DNA of 25,068 nt, from the IMG/VR virus record IMGVR_UViG_3300047678_000247, positions 1-25,068 of that record; one strand, 5' to 3'. Under the pieces are notes generated by a model. The model was not told the origin of the DNA and did not search any database. It saw only the letters and a program-made list of their open reading frames with translations. Numbering within the stretch: position 1 is the stretch's first letter; each line of letters opens with the position of its first letter. Source of the stretch: a virus. Of this stretch, positions 6,508 to 13,465 are shown piece after piece. The position numbers and the translations under genes are program-made.

Positions 6508-7173
6508 TCAGGTGCGAGATTTGATGTGTCGAAGTTCCTCGGGCGTGAGGTCCTTGCCCAGCGTCCGCAGGGCCTGGTACGGCGCGCGGGCGATGCACTC
6601 GGCCCGCTCCTCGGGCGTGAGATCCTTGCCCAGCGTCCGCAGGGCCTGGTACGGCTCGCGGGCGATGCACTCGGCCCGCTCCTCGGGCGTGAGATCCTTG
6701 CCCAGCGTCCGCAGGGCCTGGTACGGCGCGCGGGCGACTTCATTTCTGACGACAACGTTCAATGCGACTTTCATGCTGAGTTCCTTATGCGTAAACGTGA
6801 AGTTGTTCAGAACGGGATGTCGCGCAGATATCGCTGCATGAGCGGCATCGCGCCGCTTGATGTACAGCCAGGGGTTCATCCACCACCACCAGGGGCGAGC
6901 GTCTCTGGTTCTCATAGCCGCGCCTCCACCGGCCACCTCGCGGAGTTTGAGGTTCTCGCGTTCGAGCGTGTCGTACCTTTCCACCAATCGCTCAACCACG
7001 TACGGCGCGTCGAAGTCGCCTTGCAATCCATGCAGCAGGCGAAGGTGCGACTTGATGAGGTCGAGTTCCTTCAGCGCGCCGGTCTGATTGATCGAGGTGT
7101 ACGCGGCGGCCCTCCCGCAGCACGGCGAATACAGCATGTTGGCACCGCACTCAGGGCATTCATTGGGTATCAC
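6508..7173 (-). CDS. Zinc-ribbon protein running in frame into three 24-residue repeats
   Basis: From the GTG at 7173 (AGGAG seven bases upstream) the frame is open for 221 residues. The N-terminus has a CPECG...CCGR zinc-ribbon motif (residues 5-20). A helical part (ALKELDLIKSHLRLLHGLQG, then a coiled segment VERYDTLERENLKLREV) and a tryptophan cluster (ARPWWWWMNPWLYIK) follow. A second start, the ATG at 6774, has its own AAGGA site, so 6508-6774 may be a separate 88-aa gene, MKVALNVVVR..., made of three units of APYQALRTLGKDLTPEERAE plus CIAR. A 13-codon frame (7170-7211) ends on the GTG. Whether this is one protein or two nested ones is unresolved. Confidence 0.65.
   Translation of the reverse strand: MIPNECPECGANMLYSPCCGRAAAYTSINQTGALKELDLIKSHLRLLHGLQGDFDAPYVVERLVERYDTLERENLKLREVAGGGAAMRTRDARPWWWWMNPWLYIKRRDAAHAAISARHPVLNNFTFTHKELSMKVALNVVVRNEVARAPYQALRTLGKDLTPEERAECIAREPYQALRTLGKDLTPEERAECIARAPYQALRTLGKDLTPEELRHIKSRT
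6536..6739. repeat. Three tandem 72-bp repeats within a coding region
   Basis: Copies begin at 6536, 6608 and 6680 (the last incomplete) and differ by only a few bases, including an A-to-E codon change. Each encodes 24 residues with the core PYQALRTLGKDLTPEER. Since 72 is a multiple of three, copy number can change without a frameshift. High identity points to recent duplication. Confidence 0.9.
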
Positions 7174-7220
7174 GGTTGGGCTCCTGTGATGGCGTCGGGG
7201 TCGATGGTCATGGGTTCCTT

Positions 7221-7712
7221 TCAGGATGCGGACGTGAGCAACAGGCGGGGCATCTCGCCGCGCTCGCTGATTTCCTTGAGTTGAGGGCGGAGCCATTCGC
7301 CCGTGGTCTGGCCGCTCGGCAGAAGCACGTCGGCAAGGAACTCGCGTTCAACGGTGCTGATCCGGCTGGCGCAGGCTTCCAGTTTTGCCTTGATGACAAG
7401 CGCCAGGGCACGCCACGTCGATCGACACGCCTGCTCCCAGAGTTTGTTCACCATCTCGGGCGGGTTCTCGACCCACTTCTGATACACCGTGCGATGGGTG
7501 AACCGCTTTTCACTCTTGGCGGGAAGCGGGAGGATCATCCGCACATTGAGCATGGTGCGCGTTGTCGGGTCGGTGATGCAGAAACCGATCATGGCGCGGC
7601 CCGGCTCGGTGGCGTAGGCGAAACGCTCAGCGCCGTAGCGGGCCAGCGTGCTCTCGATTTCAGCGCGGGACTTTTCGACACTAACGGATGTCTGGCTGGC
7701 GTAGATGCTCAT
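7221..7712 (-). CDS. Conserved phage/prophage protein of unknown function, 163 aa
   Basis: ATG at 7712 with AGGAG six bases upstream, inside the end of the neighbouring gene. The protein opens MSIYASQTSVSVEKSRAEIE, then TLARYGAERF, a strand segment ending NVRMILPLP, and later WEQACRSTWRALALVIKAKL and ISTVEREFLADVLLPSGQT. This order, with the invariant-looking WRALALVIKAKLE helix and EFLA..LP.G, is that of a widespread phage-associated family that has no assigned activity. It is often encoded near replication and recombination genes, as here. Length is typical. No membrane segment. Confidence 0.8.
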   Translation of the reverse strand: MSIYASQTSVSVEKSRAEIESTLARYGAERFAYATEPGRAMIGFCITDPTTRTMLNVRMILPLPAKSEKRFTHRTVYQKWVENPPEMVNKLWEQACRSTWRALALVIKAKLEACASRISTVEREFLADVLLPSGQTTGEWLRPQLKEISERGEMPRLLLTSAS

Positions 7713-7715
7713 GGG

Positions 7716-8315
7716 TCACTCCTGCGGGTAGTCGTTGTATTCGTCCGCAGCGTCCCGTTTCCGGTGGTCGGCGATCGCCTGCGCCAGCGTGCCCGCGTCG
7801 TAATCGTGCTGGAAGTGCCGCGCCGCCAACGCCAGTTCATCCGTGTCCTTCACGCGGCACTCGACTTCGTCGATGTAGTCGGCAAACTCGATCAGCCGCA
7901 TGAGCGCCGACAGCAGGCACTTCGCGTCAATGGAGTATTCCATCGCTCGCTTGTGACGGGCGGCTGGGTTCGTCGGCGCGGGCTCGATCGCTCGCGCCGC
8001 CCGACCGGCTTGGGCGTTTGCGGTACTCGCCACACGCTCAGCCAAACAGGCCAGTTTCCGCGTGCCGATCTCATCGTTGATGCCCCATTCGCGCCAGTTG
8101 GGATTGATGGGCGGGCGGTAGTGCGGGCCGATGGGCGCGGACACCCAAGCGGGCTTGGCGGGCATGGCAGCGGCGCGTTCGTTGAGCGCGGCGGCGATGA
8201 TCTCGGCGTCGGCTGGGTCGGTGACGGAGGCGATGCCGCGATTGTTATTATCGACGATAGTTGCGGGTCCGGGCATGAAATGCTGGACGCGGACGGGGTA
8301 AGTCATGTTGTTCAC
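7716..8315 (-). CDS. Hypothetical phage protein, 199 aa
   Basis: Start at the GTG at 8315 with AAGGAG eight bases upstream, overlapping the Erf-gene stop (GTGA); an ATG three codons in is the alternative. Residues 15-50 read GPATIVDNNNRGIASVTDPA then DAEIIAAALNERAAA. This beta-turn followed by an 'ADAExIAAALN' helix is frequent at the ends of small phage proteins. The middle is basic and low-complexity. The C-terminus holds a helix (CLLSALMRLIEFADYIDEVE) and a charged tail. It lies directly downstream of the recombination genes. Function unknown. Confidence 0.7.
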   Translation of the reverse strand: MNNMTYPVRVQHFMPGPATIVDNNNRGIASVTDPADAEIIAAALNERAAAMPAKPAWVSAPIGPHYRPPINPNWREWGINDEIGTRKLACLAERVASTANAQAGRAARAIEPAPTNPAARHKRAMEYSIDAKCLLSALMRLIEFADYIDEVECRVKDTDELALAARHFQHDYDAGTLAQAIADHRKRDAADEYNDYPQE

Positions 8316-9370
8316 TTGCTGCTCTCCTTCAGGTGGTCAAACTTCCCGGCGTGGAGTGCCGCCCAGGCCTTGGCCCGGCTCGGGAGCGGCACGCTCAGGT
8401 ACGACTCGTACTTGCCCGCCTTGAGCGAGCGATCGAACACGGCGGCGGCACCCTCTTTGTCCAGCCCCAGCCGGTCGCCGATCGCCTCAAGCATGGCATC
8501 CCGCCAATCGCCGGCAGACTCGAACGTGCATGGCGGTTCTGGGCAAGCCGACACCACCGGGGCCGGAGCGCTCGCAGCCGTGGGAGGCGGCTGGGTCTCG
8601 GACGGCCCCGGTAGTGCGGTTTTCTTCTCGTGCTTGGCGAGTTCAGATTCGATCACGCCGAGTTTGCCGTCAAGGATATCCGCGAAGGTGTTGGCGTCGG
8701 CGAAGCGGAGGAAGCGAGCGACCTGGGCCTCGTCGCCGGGGTAGACGGCGCGAACGCGGGCCTCGATGGCGTCGGCCTCGGCCTGGCTGATCCGCTTGCC
8801 CAGATCGCGTGCGTCACCATCAACGTCCTTGTCGGTGGCGATATTGAGCATCGAACAGAGGCAGAGGCGCTGGGCCATTGTGCGGGCACCGGCGTCAACC
8901 TGGGATGCCGAGTTGCCCGGCGGGCCGTCGCCGATGCGGTTGCCGTACTCGGTGACGACGGCATGGCCACCACGGTGGCGAAGCGTGCCGATGGCGAAGA
9001 TGCGGTTGCCGTCGTAGCGGTAGGTGAACATCACGCCGAACCCGTGACGGGCGAGAACGGGCTGGACTTCCTGCCACACGTCCTCGTAGGCGGCGAAGCG
9101 GTAGCGTTCGGAGCCGTCCTTGTTGCGCACGATGCGGTAGGCCTTGACGGGCCGGAGTTCGGATTGGAGTTGGGCGAAGGCGTCCGCGAAAGCGCGTTCG
9201 GCGTTGCGGTCCTCGACGCTGATGTAAAGTTCGGTGATCTTCTCCAGCGCCTCCACGTCGGTTTTGCCGATGCCCTTTTCGCTGAGCGAGTGGAGCATGG
9301 CGAGGATGGGGTTGGCTGAGTCGTCGCGGCGCACGAGCGGCGCGGGTTCGATCGGGGCGAGGTCGGTCAT
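8312..9370 (-). CDS. Erf-family single-strand annealing recombinase
   Basis: 352 residues. The Erf-like core covers about 30-190: ALEKITELYISVEDRNAERA, FADAFAQLQSELRPVKAYR, RYRFAAYEDVWQEVQPVLA, RHGFGVMFTYRYDGNRIF, and GDGPPGNSASQVDAGARTMA leading to QRLCLCSMLNIATDKDVDGD. These are the conserved blocks of Erf/Sak-type proteins that anneal single-stranded DNA. The extra C-terminal half (after about 200) has a proline/alanine linker and a separate helical domain (ESAGDWRDAMLEAIGDRLGL). It is longer than P22 Erf (about 200 aa). Overlaps the pentapeptide gene by ATGA and works with the YqaJ exonuclease two genes upstream. ATG at 9370. Confidence 0.88.
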   Translation of the reverse strand: MTDLAPIEPAPLVRRDDSANPILAMLHSLSEKGIGKTDVEALEKITELYISVEDRNAERAFADAFAQLQSELRPVKAYRIVRNKDGSERYRFAAYEDVWQEVQPVLARHGFGVMFTYRYDGNRIFAIGTLRHRGGHAVVTEYGNRIGDGPPGNSASQVDAGARTMAQRLCLCSMLNIATDKDVDGDARDLGKRISQAEADAIEARVRAVYPGDEAQVARFLRFADANTFADILDGKLGVIESELAKHEKKTALPGPSETQPPPTAASAPAPVVSACPEPPCTFESAGDWRDAMLEAIGDRLGLDKEGAAAVFDRSLKAGKYESYLSVPLPSRAKAWAALHAGKFDHLKESSK

Positions 9371-9834
9371 TGGGCGTTCTCCTCAGCGGCGCAGGCTCGC
9401 AGGTCGGCCAGCGCTTCGTCATTCGTCGTGTAAAAGTCCGGGATCGGTTTACCAGGTCGAGACGCGGCGTAGATCAGGACACCGGCGACCGACGAGCCAA
9501 CCCGGTCCTCAAGCAGTTTGCCCGCTTCGCCGGCCAGCGTGATGGCCCAGCCCGCTCGGCAATGCGTTGTCTCGCATGTGTGCCAACTTCGCATTTCGAG
9601 CGAGCAGCCTGCTTTTTCGATCGCCGCGAGGATGGCCGAATCAATGTTCGGCACAATCGGCACGTCGCGCAGGTCGGCACCGCGCAGGTCGGCACAGCGC
9701 AGGTTGGCACCGCGCAGGTCGGCACGTTTCGGGACGGCTCCGGCAGGATTGGGCGTGTAGCCCATCTCCACGAGCCACGCCTGATGAGGCGCGTACCAGT
9801 CGTACTTCTTGAGGTGATCGGGGATCGGCAGCAT
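9367..9834 (-). CDS. Short pentapeptide-repeat phage protein, 155 aa
   Basis: Four or five A-D/N-L-R-x pentapeptides (RADLRGANLRCADLRGADLR, residues about 37-56) sit between an N-terminal helix (DHLKKYDWYAPHQAWLVEMG) and a conserved C-terminal part. The latter has WHTCETTHCRAGWAITLAGE, then a Val/Ala helix ending VLIYAASRPG and FYTTNDEALADL. This C-terminal 'W-H-T-C-x-T-T-H-C-R-A-G-W' motif, with two Cys and two His, could bind metal and recurs in phage proteins of unknown role. The pentapeptide run is too short to be a DNA mimic like Qnr. Overlaps the exonuclease stop by TGATG and the Erf start by ATGA. Confidence 0.8.
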   Translation of the reverse strand: MLPIPDHLKKYDWYAPHQAWLVEMGYTPNPAGAVPKRADLRGANLRCADLRGADLRDVPIVPNIDSAILAAIEKAGCSLEMRSWHTCETTHCRAGWAITLAGEAGKLLEDRVGSSVAGVLIYAASRPGKPIPDFYTTNDEALADLRACAAEENAQ

Positions 9835-10499
9835 CAGAAAATCTCCTGCAAGTCGGTCGCTTCGGGCTCGGGCGTGCGAACGCGCCCGCCGTTGGCACGC
9901 TCAATCATGCCATGCATCTTGTCGATGAGTCCATTCGCGTGGGCAAAACCTGCCTCGATTAGTGCCATTTCCTCATCCACACGGGGGACAACCACTACGA
10001 GCGGCGGGAACCCGCGGCACCACGACACGAACCGCCAGCATGGCGCGTCGGCCACCCACATTCCCGCCAGCACCTGGATGATGTATTCCTTGGGCACCAC
10101 CCCGCCCGCAAGATACTTGACGTGCGCCGTTGGCTGCGGGCACTTGATCTCTAGCCCCGACTTGTCATCGAGCATCCCGTCAGGCGAGGCCCCGCATTTG
10201 CCGTCGTCGGTGAGGCACAGGCCGACGGTGCGGATATCTTGGGCAAGGTGGAGAGCGAGCCATGCGCGGGCCTCTGGCTCGACGATCTGGCCCTGCTCCA
10301 TTGACCACGACCCGCCCCGTGTGAGTTCGTGACCAAGCCAGCGTTCGGCGGCCTTCTGGGCGGCGTAGGTGATGGGCATTTCGCCCTTGCGGATGGCGAG
10401 TTCGGGCGTGAGGACGTTGGCGAGTTCTGAGGCGGTGGGGATGCCGAGGCGGGCGTGAAGCCACTCGGGCGACCCTTGCTCGTGGGGGATGGTTTTCAT
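9834..10499 (-). CDS. YqaJ-type viral exonuclease
   Basis: 221 residues, ATG at 10499. Motifs in order: QGSPEWLHARLGIPTASE (residues 8-25) typical of the YqaJ/lambda-Exo fold, MEQGQIVEPEARAW (about 67-80), catalytic Asp in GASPDGML (about 103-110) and the E-x-K pair in GLEIKCP (about 115-121). A downstream glutamine-containing segment is EYIIQVLAGMW. It should digest one strand of linear double-stranded DNA 5' to 3', feeding single strands to the Erf protein encoded two genes on. Length is usual for the family. It overlaps the genes on both sides, supporting a recombination operon. Confidence 0.9.
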   Translation of the reverse strand: MKTIPHEQGSPEWLHARLGIPTASELANVLTPELAIRKGEMPITYAAQKAAERWLGHELTRGGSWSMEQGQIVEPEARAWLALHLAQDIRTVGLCLTDDGKCGASPDGMLDDKSGLEIKCPQPTAHVKYLAGGVVPKEYIIQVLAGMWVADAPCWRFVSWCRGFPPLVVVVPRVDEEMALIEAGFAHANGLIDKMHGMIERANGGRVRTPEPEATDLQEIF

Positions 10500-10780
10500 G
10501 CTTTGCTCAGCACATTGACGTGGGCGGACTTGCCCCTGCGGGTGGCGCGGGTGTCTGCGGTGACGCGGATGAGGCCGACAAAGCGGAGCGCCCGCATCGT
10601 GGGCGTGGTGGACTGGTGGCCCCACTTGGTGATGGCGTCCACTTCGTCATCCGTGAGCCCGCGCGGTCGCTCAAGAAGTAGCGACAGCGCGCGCTGCCCC
10701 CGTTCGGAATCGGCAAGCAGCGAGTACCGCTTGGCCATCGCTTCGCTGACGCATTCCTTGCCACAGTGAGGGCACTTCAC
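10496..10780 (-). CDS. Zinc-ribbon winged-helix protein, 94 aa
   Basis: GTG at 10780 with GGAG upstream, overlapping the stop of the 10777-10980 gene (GTGA). The N-terminus MKCPHCGKEC is a zinc-binding motif. The rest reads like a compact winged helix (LLERPRGLTDDEVDAITKWG, QSTTPTMRALRFVGLIRVT, TRATRRGKSAHVNVL), a design common in phage proteins that read 'TPxxRAxxLxxxGLI'. Probable role: sequence-specific DNA binding or an NTP-independent accessory of recombination. It is coupled to the exonuclease. Confidence 0.75.
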   Translation of the reverse strand: MKCPHCGKECVSEAMAKRYSLLADSERGQRALSLLLERPRGLTDDEVDAITKWGHQSTTPTMRALRFVGLIRVTADTRATRRGKSAHVNVLSKA

Positions 10781-10980
10781 GGCTCCACCTCCATCGGCCC
10801 GGTGCATTCGTCGAAGCGTTCGGGTTCCTCGGGCTCGGCGGCCCGCACGGCGGCGTGAAGGCGTGCGGTGCCGGGGTCGTCGGGCGAGCGGCGCACACAC
10901 TGGGCGAGCCATCGTTTTTCTTCGGCCACTTTGCGGGCCCAGTGGCAACGGGCGCAGGTGCAGGTCGGTTCGTGGTTCAT
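10777..10980 (-). CDS. Cys/His-rich small protein, 67 aa
   Basis: ATG at 10980, AGGAG six bases upstream. Begins MNHEPTCTCARCHWARKVAE: C-x-C-x2-C-H, a possible single zinc knuckle. The rest is a charged helix followed by an acidic tail (PEEPERFDECTGPMEVEP). Very short and probably soluble. Its stop overlaps the next GTG. Family not recognised. Confidence 0.65.
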   Translation of the reverse strand: MNHEPTCTCARCHWARKVAEEKRWLAQCVRRSPDDPGTARLHAAVRAAEPEEPERFDECTGPMEVEP

Positions 10981-11042
10981 GGTGGGCTCCTAATCCTGGC
11001 GATGGCGGCGGCTGCGAATCCGCCCTATGGGCTGGGGCTGGG

Positions 11043-11447
11043 CTACAAACCCAAGGCATCCGCCAGGGCGGATGCCTTCGCGCGCCGGTACTCTGCGTAG
11101 GCGGGGGCCGTCACGCGCCGGTGCTCCGCCAGGGCGGATGCCTTCACGCGCTCGTACTCCGCCAGGGCGGTGGCCGTCACGCGCTGGTACTCCGCCAGGG
11201 CTGGGGCCGTCACGCGCTGGTACTCCGCCCGGGCGGATGTCGTCACGCGCCGGTACTCCGCGAGGGCGGATGCCTTCAAGATTCGTCTAGCCAGCCAATC
11301 AATATTGAGATTGCTGGTCGAGGCGGTGAGGATGTTTTCCCGGCTGATATCCGCCCCCTCATCAGGGAAAACAGAGGCGAAAAGGTCTACTTGGTGTTTG
11401 CAGGCCTTGTGCTTCCGCAGAAATGCTACGGTTATTCGCTTGCGCAT
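11043..11447 (-). CDS. Hendecad-repeat family protein, 6 repeat units
   Basis: 134 residues from the ATG at 11447 (GGAGA just upstream). The family domain is RKRITVAFLRKHKACKHQV, ASVFPDEGADISRENIL, then NIDWLARRILKAS. Six 11-residue units follow (for example ALAEYQRVTAP, ALAEYERVKAS), then the terminus ALADALGL. Positions 11372-11498 are identical to 1-127. It lies 23 bases downstream of the 11471-12091 gene, in the same orientation. After the stop comes the shared motif containing CCTATGGGCTGGG on the plus strand. Function unknown; see the family finding. Confidence 0.82.
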   Translation of the reverse strand: MRKRITVAFLRKHKACKHQVDLFASVFPDEGADISRENILTASTSNLNIDWLARRILKASALAEYRRVTTSARAEYQRVTAPALAEYQRVTATALAEYERVKASALAEHRRVTAPAYAEYRRAKASALADALGL

Positions 11448-11470
11448 TGCTATCTCCTGCTGGGGCTGGG

Positions 11471-12091
11471 CTACAAACCCAGGGCATCCGCGAGGGCGAG
11501 GGCCTTCACGCGCTTGTACTCCGCGTCGGCGGATGCCATCGCGCGATGGCACTCCGCGTAGGCTGGGGCCGTCACGCGCTTGTACTCGGCCAGGGCGGGG
11601 GCCGTCGCGCGCCGGTACTCCGCGAAGGCGGGGGCCGTCGCGCGCCGGTACTCCTCCAGGGCGGGGGATGCCGCGAAGGCGGATGCCGTCACGCGCAGGT
11701 ACTCGGCCAGGGCGGGGGCCTTCGCGCGCCGGTACTCCGCCAGGGCGGGGGCCTTCGCGCGCCGGTACTCCGCCAGGGCGGATGCCATCACGCGATGGAA
11801 CTCGGCGAGGGCGGATTCCATCACGCGCTCGTACTCCGCGTCGGTGGGGGCCGTCGCGCGCTGGTACTCCTCCAGAGCGGATGCCCTCAAGATTCTTTCA
11901 GCCAACCAATCGATATCGAGGTAGTGCGCCTGTGCGCGGAGGATGTTTTCCCGGCTGATGTCCGCGCCACCAGGGAAAACAGAGGCGAACAGGTCTACTT
12001 GGTCGTCGCACGCCTTGTGCTTGCGCAAAAATGCTACGGTTATGCGCTCGAAGGTGACATGCGACGCCTGCTTCTTCTTCTCGTCGCTCAT
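11471..12091 (-). CDS. Hendecad-repeat family protein, 11 repeat units
   Basis: 206 residues from the ATG at 12091 (AAGGA five bases upstream; ATGA overlap with the preceding gene). The first 15 residues are lysine-rich and unlike other members (MSDEKKKQASHVTFE), then ERITVAFLRKHKAC and the family domain. Eleven 11-residue units follow, six then five, with a six-residue partial unit (AFAASP) between them, and the usual end ALADALGL. The partial unit looks like an in-frame deletion or recombination scar. It is the longest member in the window. Repeat DNA is about 90% GC-rich 33-mers differing at a few positions. Confidence 0.83.
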   Translation of the reverse strand: MSDEKKKQASHVTFERITVAFLRKHKACDDQVDLFASVFPGGADISRENILRAQAHYLDIDWLAERILRASALEEYQRATAPTDAEYERVMESALAEFHRVMASALAEYRRAKAPALAEYRRAKAPALAEYLRVTASAFAASPALEEYRRATAPAFAEYRRATAPALAEYKRVTAPAYAECHRAMASADAEYKRVKALALADALGL

Positions 12092-12267
12092 GTGCTTCCT
12101 TTATGGCCGTCCGAAATGGACGACGTTTTCTGCTTCCCGTCCCGGTACCCCATCGCGTAGAAGGGTTCGCGCGGGAACCGCTCGGGCTTGCCCTCGACCG
12201 CATCACGCCACCCGAGCGTGTACGCCCGCTCCTGGCTGATGCACTCCTGCCACGATTCGGCGCTCAT
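12088..12267 (-). CDS. Small hypothetical protein, 59 aa
   Basis: Start at the ATG at 12267 with GGGAG seven bases upstream, rather than the longer in-frame start at 12366, which would cover the intergenic stretch. The peptide contains AYTLGWRDAVEGKPERFPRE then PFYAMGYRDGKQK. This 'GWRDAxxGKP...YxxGYRDG' pattern is common in tiny phage proteins. Stop overlaps the next ATG. Function unknown. Confidence 0.65.
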   Translation of the reverse strand: MSAESWQECISQERAYTLGWRDAVEGKPERFPREPFYAMGYRDGKQKTSSISDGHKGST

Positions 12268-12390
12268 GTGTTGCTCCCGTGCGGCTCCCACCGCAAATGC
12301 GCTCCCGGCCCGCTCCCAGCGGTAGGTGAGGCACCATGAGTATCGACACCCCCGCCCACAGGGCAAGCATCAATCCCGCTTTTTCGCGCC

Positions 12391-12409
12391 GAATAGGGCA
12401 GTATTCCTA
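12391..12409. promoter_or_regulatory. 19-bp dispersed inverted-repeat motif, copy 2
   Basis: GAATAGGGCAGTATTCCTA, paired with 869-887. The ends form a perfect five-base inverted repeat (GAATA/TATTC). It overlaps the stop codon (CTA on this strand) of the 12407-12637 gene and precedes the next leftward gene by about 120 bases. Confidence 0.3.
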
Positions 12410-12637
12410 GTTGACTACTCGGATGTACCCAACTGGGCCGCTCGGTGGCGGTAGGTACGGGCCGACAATCACCGAAGCGCTGGAGGCGAAAACACGCTCA
12501 AGCGCCTGCGCCACTTGCACAGCAGAATCTGGACGCGGCGTGCAGGGCGGAATCAGCCAAGTACCGTCATCCTGTATAGCCTCCAACTCCAACATCCAAT
12601 CGAGAAAATCGCGTATTCTGCGGAAGTCTTTGCTCAT
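12407..12637 (-). CDS. Hypothetical protein, 76 aa
   Basis: Start at the ATG at 12637 with GGAGG six bases upstream. Reads MSKDFRRIRDFLDWMLELEA, a proline/threonine turn (IPPCTPRPDS), then AVQVAQALERVFASSASVIV and a beta-rich end. A two-helix small soluble protein. Its leader contains the 85-bp structured repeat at 12682-12766. Family not recognised. Confidence 0.65.
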   Translation of the reverse strand: MSKDFRRIRDFLDWMLELEAIQDDGTWLIPPCTPRPDSAVQVAQALERVFASSASVIVGPYLPPPSGPVGYIRVVN

Positions 12638-12681
12638 GCGCCACCTCCAAGAAAACCGGCCCACCCGCGCGAACTGGTGAA

Positions 12682-12766
12682 CGGCTAGGGCCAGAAACCC
12701 GCACCAACCGCTGTCGCGGGTGGCCGGGTAGCCCCGCCGCCACGGGCGCGGCGGGGCAGGAAAACC
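12682..12766 (-). repeat. 85-bp structured intergenic element, copy A
   Basis: About 80 of 85 bases match 13466-13550. On the minus strand it holds a strong hairpin (GCCCCGCCGC, loop GCCCGTG, GCGGCGGGGC; ten pairs) and a second six-pair stem (ACCCGC...GCGGGT), with a further conserved stretch. It lies between the 12805-13407 gene and the start of 12407-12637, 45 bases before that start. It could be a terminator/attenuator or a structured leader RNA. There is no T-run, so a simple intrinsic terminator is not supported. Confidence 0.6.
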
Positions 12767-12804
12767 GCTAAGCCTATGGGCTGGGCTACAACGTACGCGG
12801 AGTC

Positions 12805-13407
12805 TCAGGAGCAGAGGCGGAAGGAGGGGGCGAACCGGTGGTCCCAGGAGGAGGAGTTAGCCATCACGTGGGCGAGGCCGCCGGCGCGGAGACCGGCGAG
12901 GTCGGCCTCGGCCTTGGCGATGGTGGAGGCCAGGAGTTCGGTGGCGGCGGTCTTGAACTTGGCCACAAGGGCGGGCCACTCGTCGAGTTCGGCGCCCCAG
13001 CGGGCGATGAGGACGCGGGTGGAGGCGGAGTGGAAGGAGGTGCCCGTGTTGCCGAGGAGGATGGGGTCGGTACGGACGACGGCGGGGTGCCAGACGGTGA
13101 GGTGGTTGATGCCCTGGGAGATGGCGCGGTCGGCGTATTCGAGCACGCGGAGGGGGATCGGGGAAAGGTCGTAGTCGGCGAGGGGGGTGGCCTGGGGGCA
13201 GAAGAAGGAGAAGAGGATCGCCTGCTCGCGCGTGAGGAAGGGGAAGGTGATGGGGCGGCGGTTGGGGGCGAGGAGTTTGGTCTGGCCGGCGAGGGCGAGT
13301 TTGTTGCACAGGGCTGTGCGGCCTTCGAGTTCGTCGGGGGTTTCGGTGACGAGTTCGGGCTCCTCGAAGGACTCAAACTTGGTGCCGTTGGGGAGGGTGT
13401 CAATCAT
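12805..13407 (-). CDS. Hypothetical phage protein, 200 aa
   Basis: ATG at 13407 with AGGAG eight bases upstream. Starts MIDTLPNGTKFESFEEPELV and continues TPDELEGRTALCNKLALAGQ, then FPFLTREQAILFSFFCPQAT, and ends in an alanine-rich helix (AATELLASTIAKAEADLAGL) with a variable tail. Both ends of the gene are flanked by the 85-bp structured element. The combination of a helical C-terminus and an N-terminus with many charged residues gives no clear family. Codon use is as in neighbours. Confidence 0.75.
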   Translation of the reverse strand: MIDTLPNGTKFESFEEPELVTETPDELEGRTALCNKLALAGQTKLLAPNRRPITFPFLTREQAILFSFFCPQATPLADYDLSPIPLRVLEYADRAISQGINHLTVWHPAVVRTDPILLGNTGTSFHSASTRVLIARWGAELDEWPALVAKFKTAATELLASTIAKAEADLAGLRAGGLAHVMANSSSWDHRFAPSFRLCS

Positions 13408-13465
13408 GCGGGGGCTCCTGGTGGAGTGGGGTGAGGGTGAGACCGAACCGGCGTAAGGGTTCAGT

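Noticed and set aside
7176-8744. A 522-residue rightward frame
   Set aside because: It crosses three well-supported leftward genes, including the Erf gene, and its sequence has no recognisable domain. It is an open antisense frame of GC-rich DNA.
9660-9730. Apparent short direct repeats (CGCAGGTCGGCAC), CRISPR-like at first sight
   Set aside because: They are 15-bp units without spacers and encode the pentapeptides of the 9367-9834 gene.
11170-11958. Long rightward open frames opposite the repeat-protein genes (rich in Arg, Ala, Gly and Ser)
   Set aside because: They are complements of the 33-bp repeats, have no ribosome binding site and no domain. The leftward frames have starts, a conserved N-terminal domain and a shared end.
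11043-12091. Repeats of constant length that might suggest a CRISPR array
   Set aside because: Units are contiguous 33-mers without spacers and code for the hendecad repeats. No cas genes are near.
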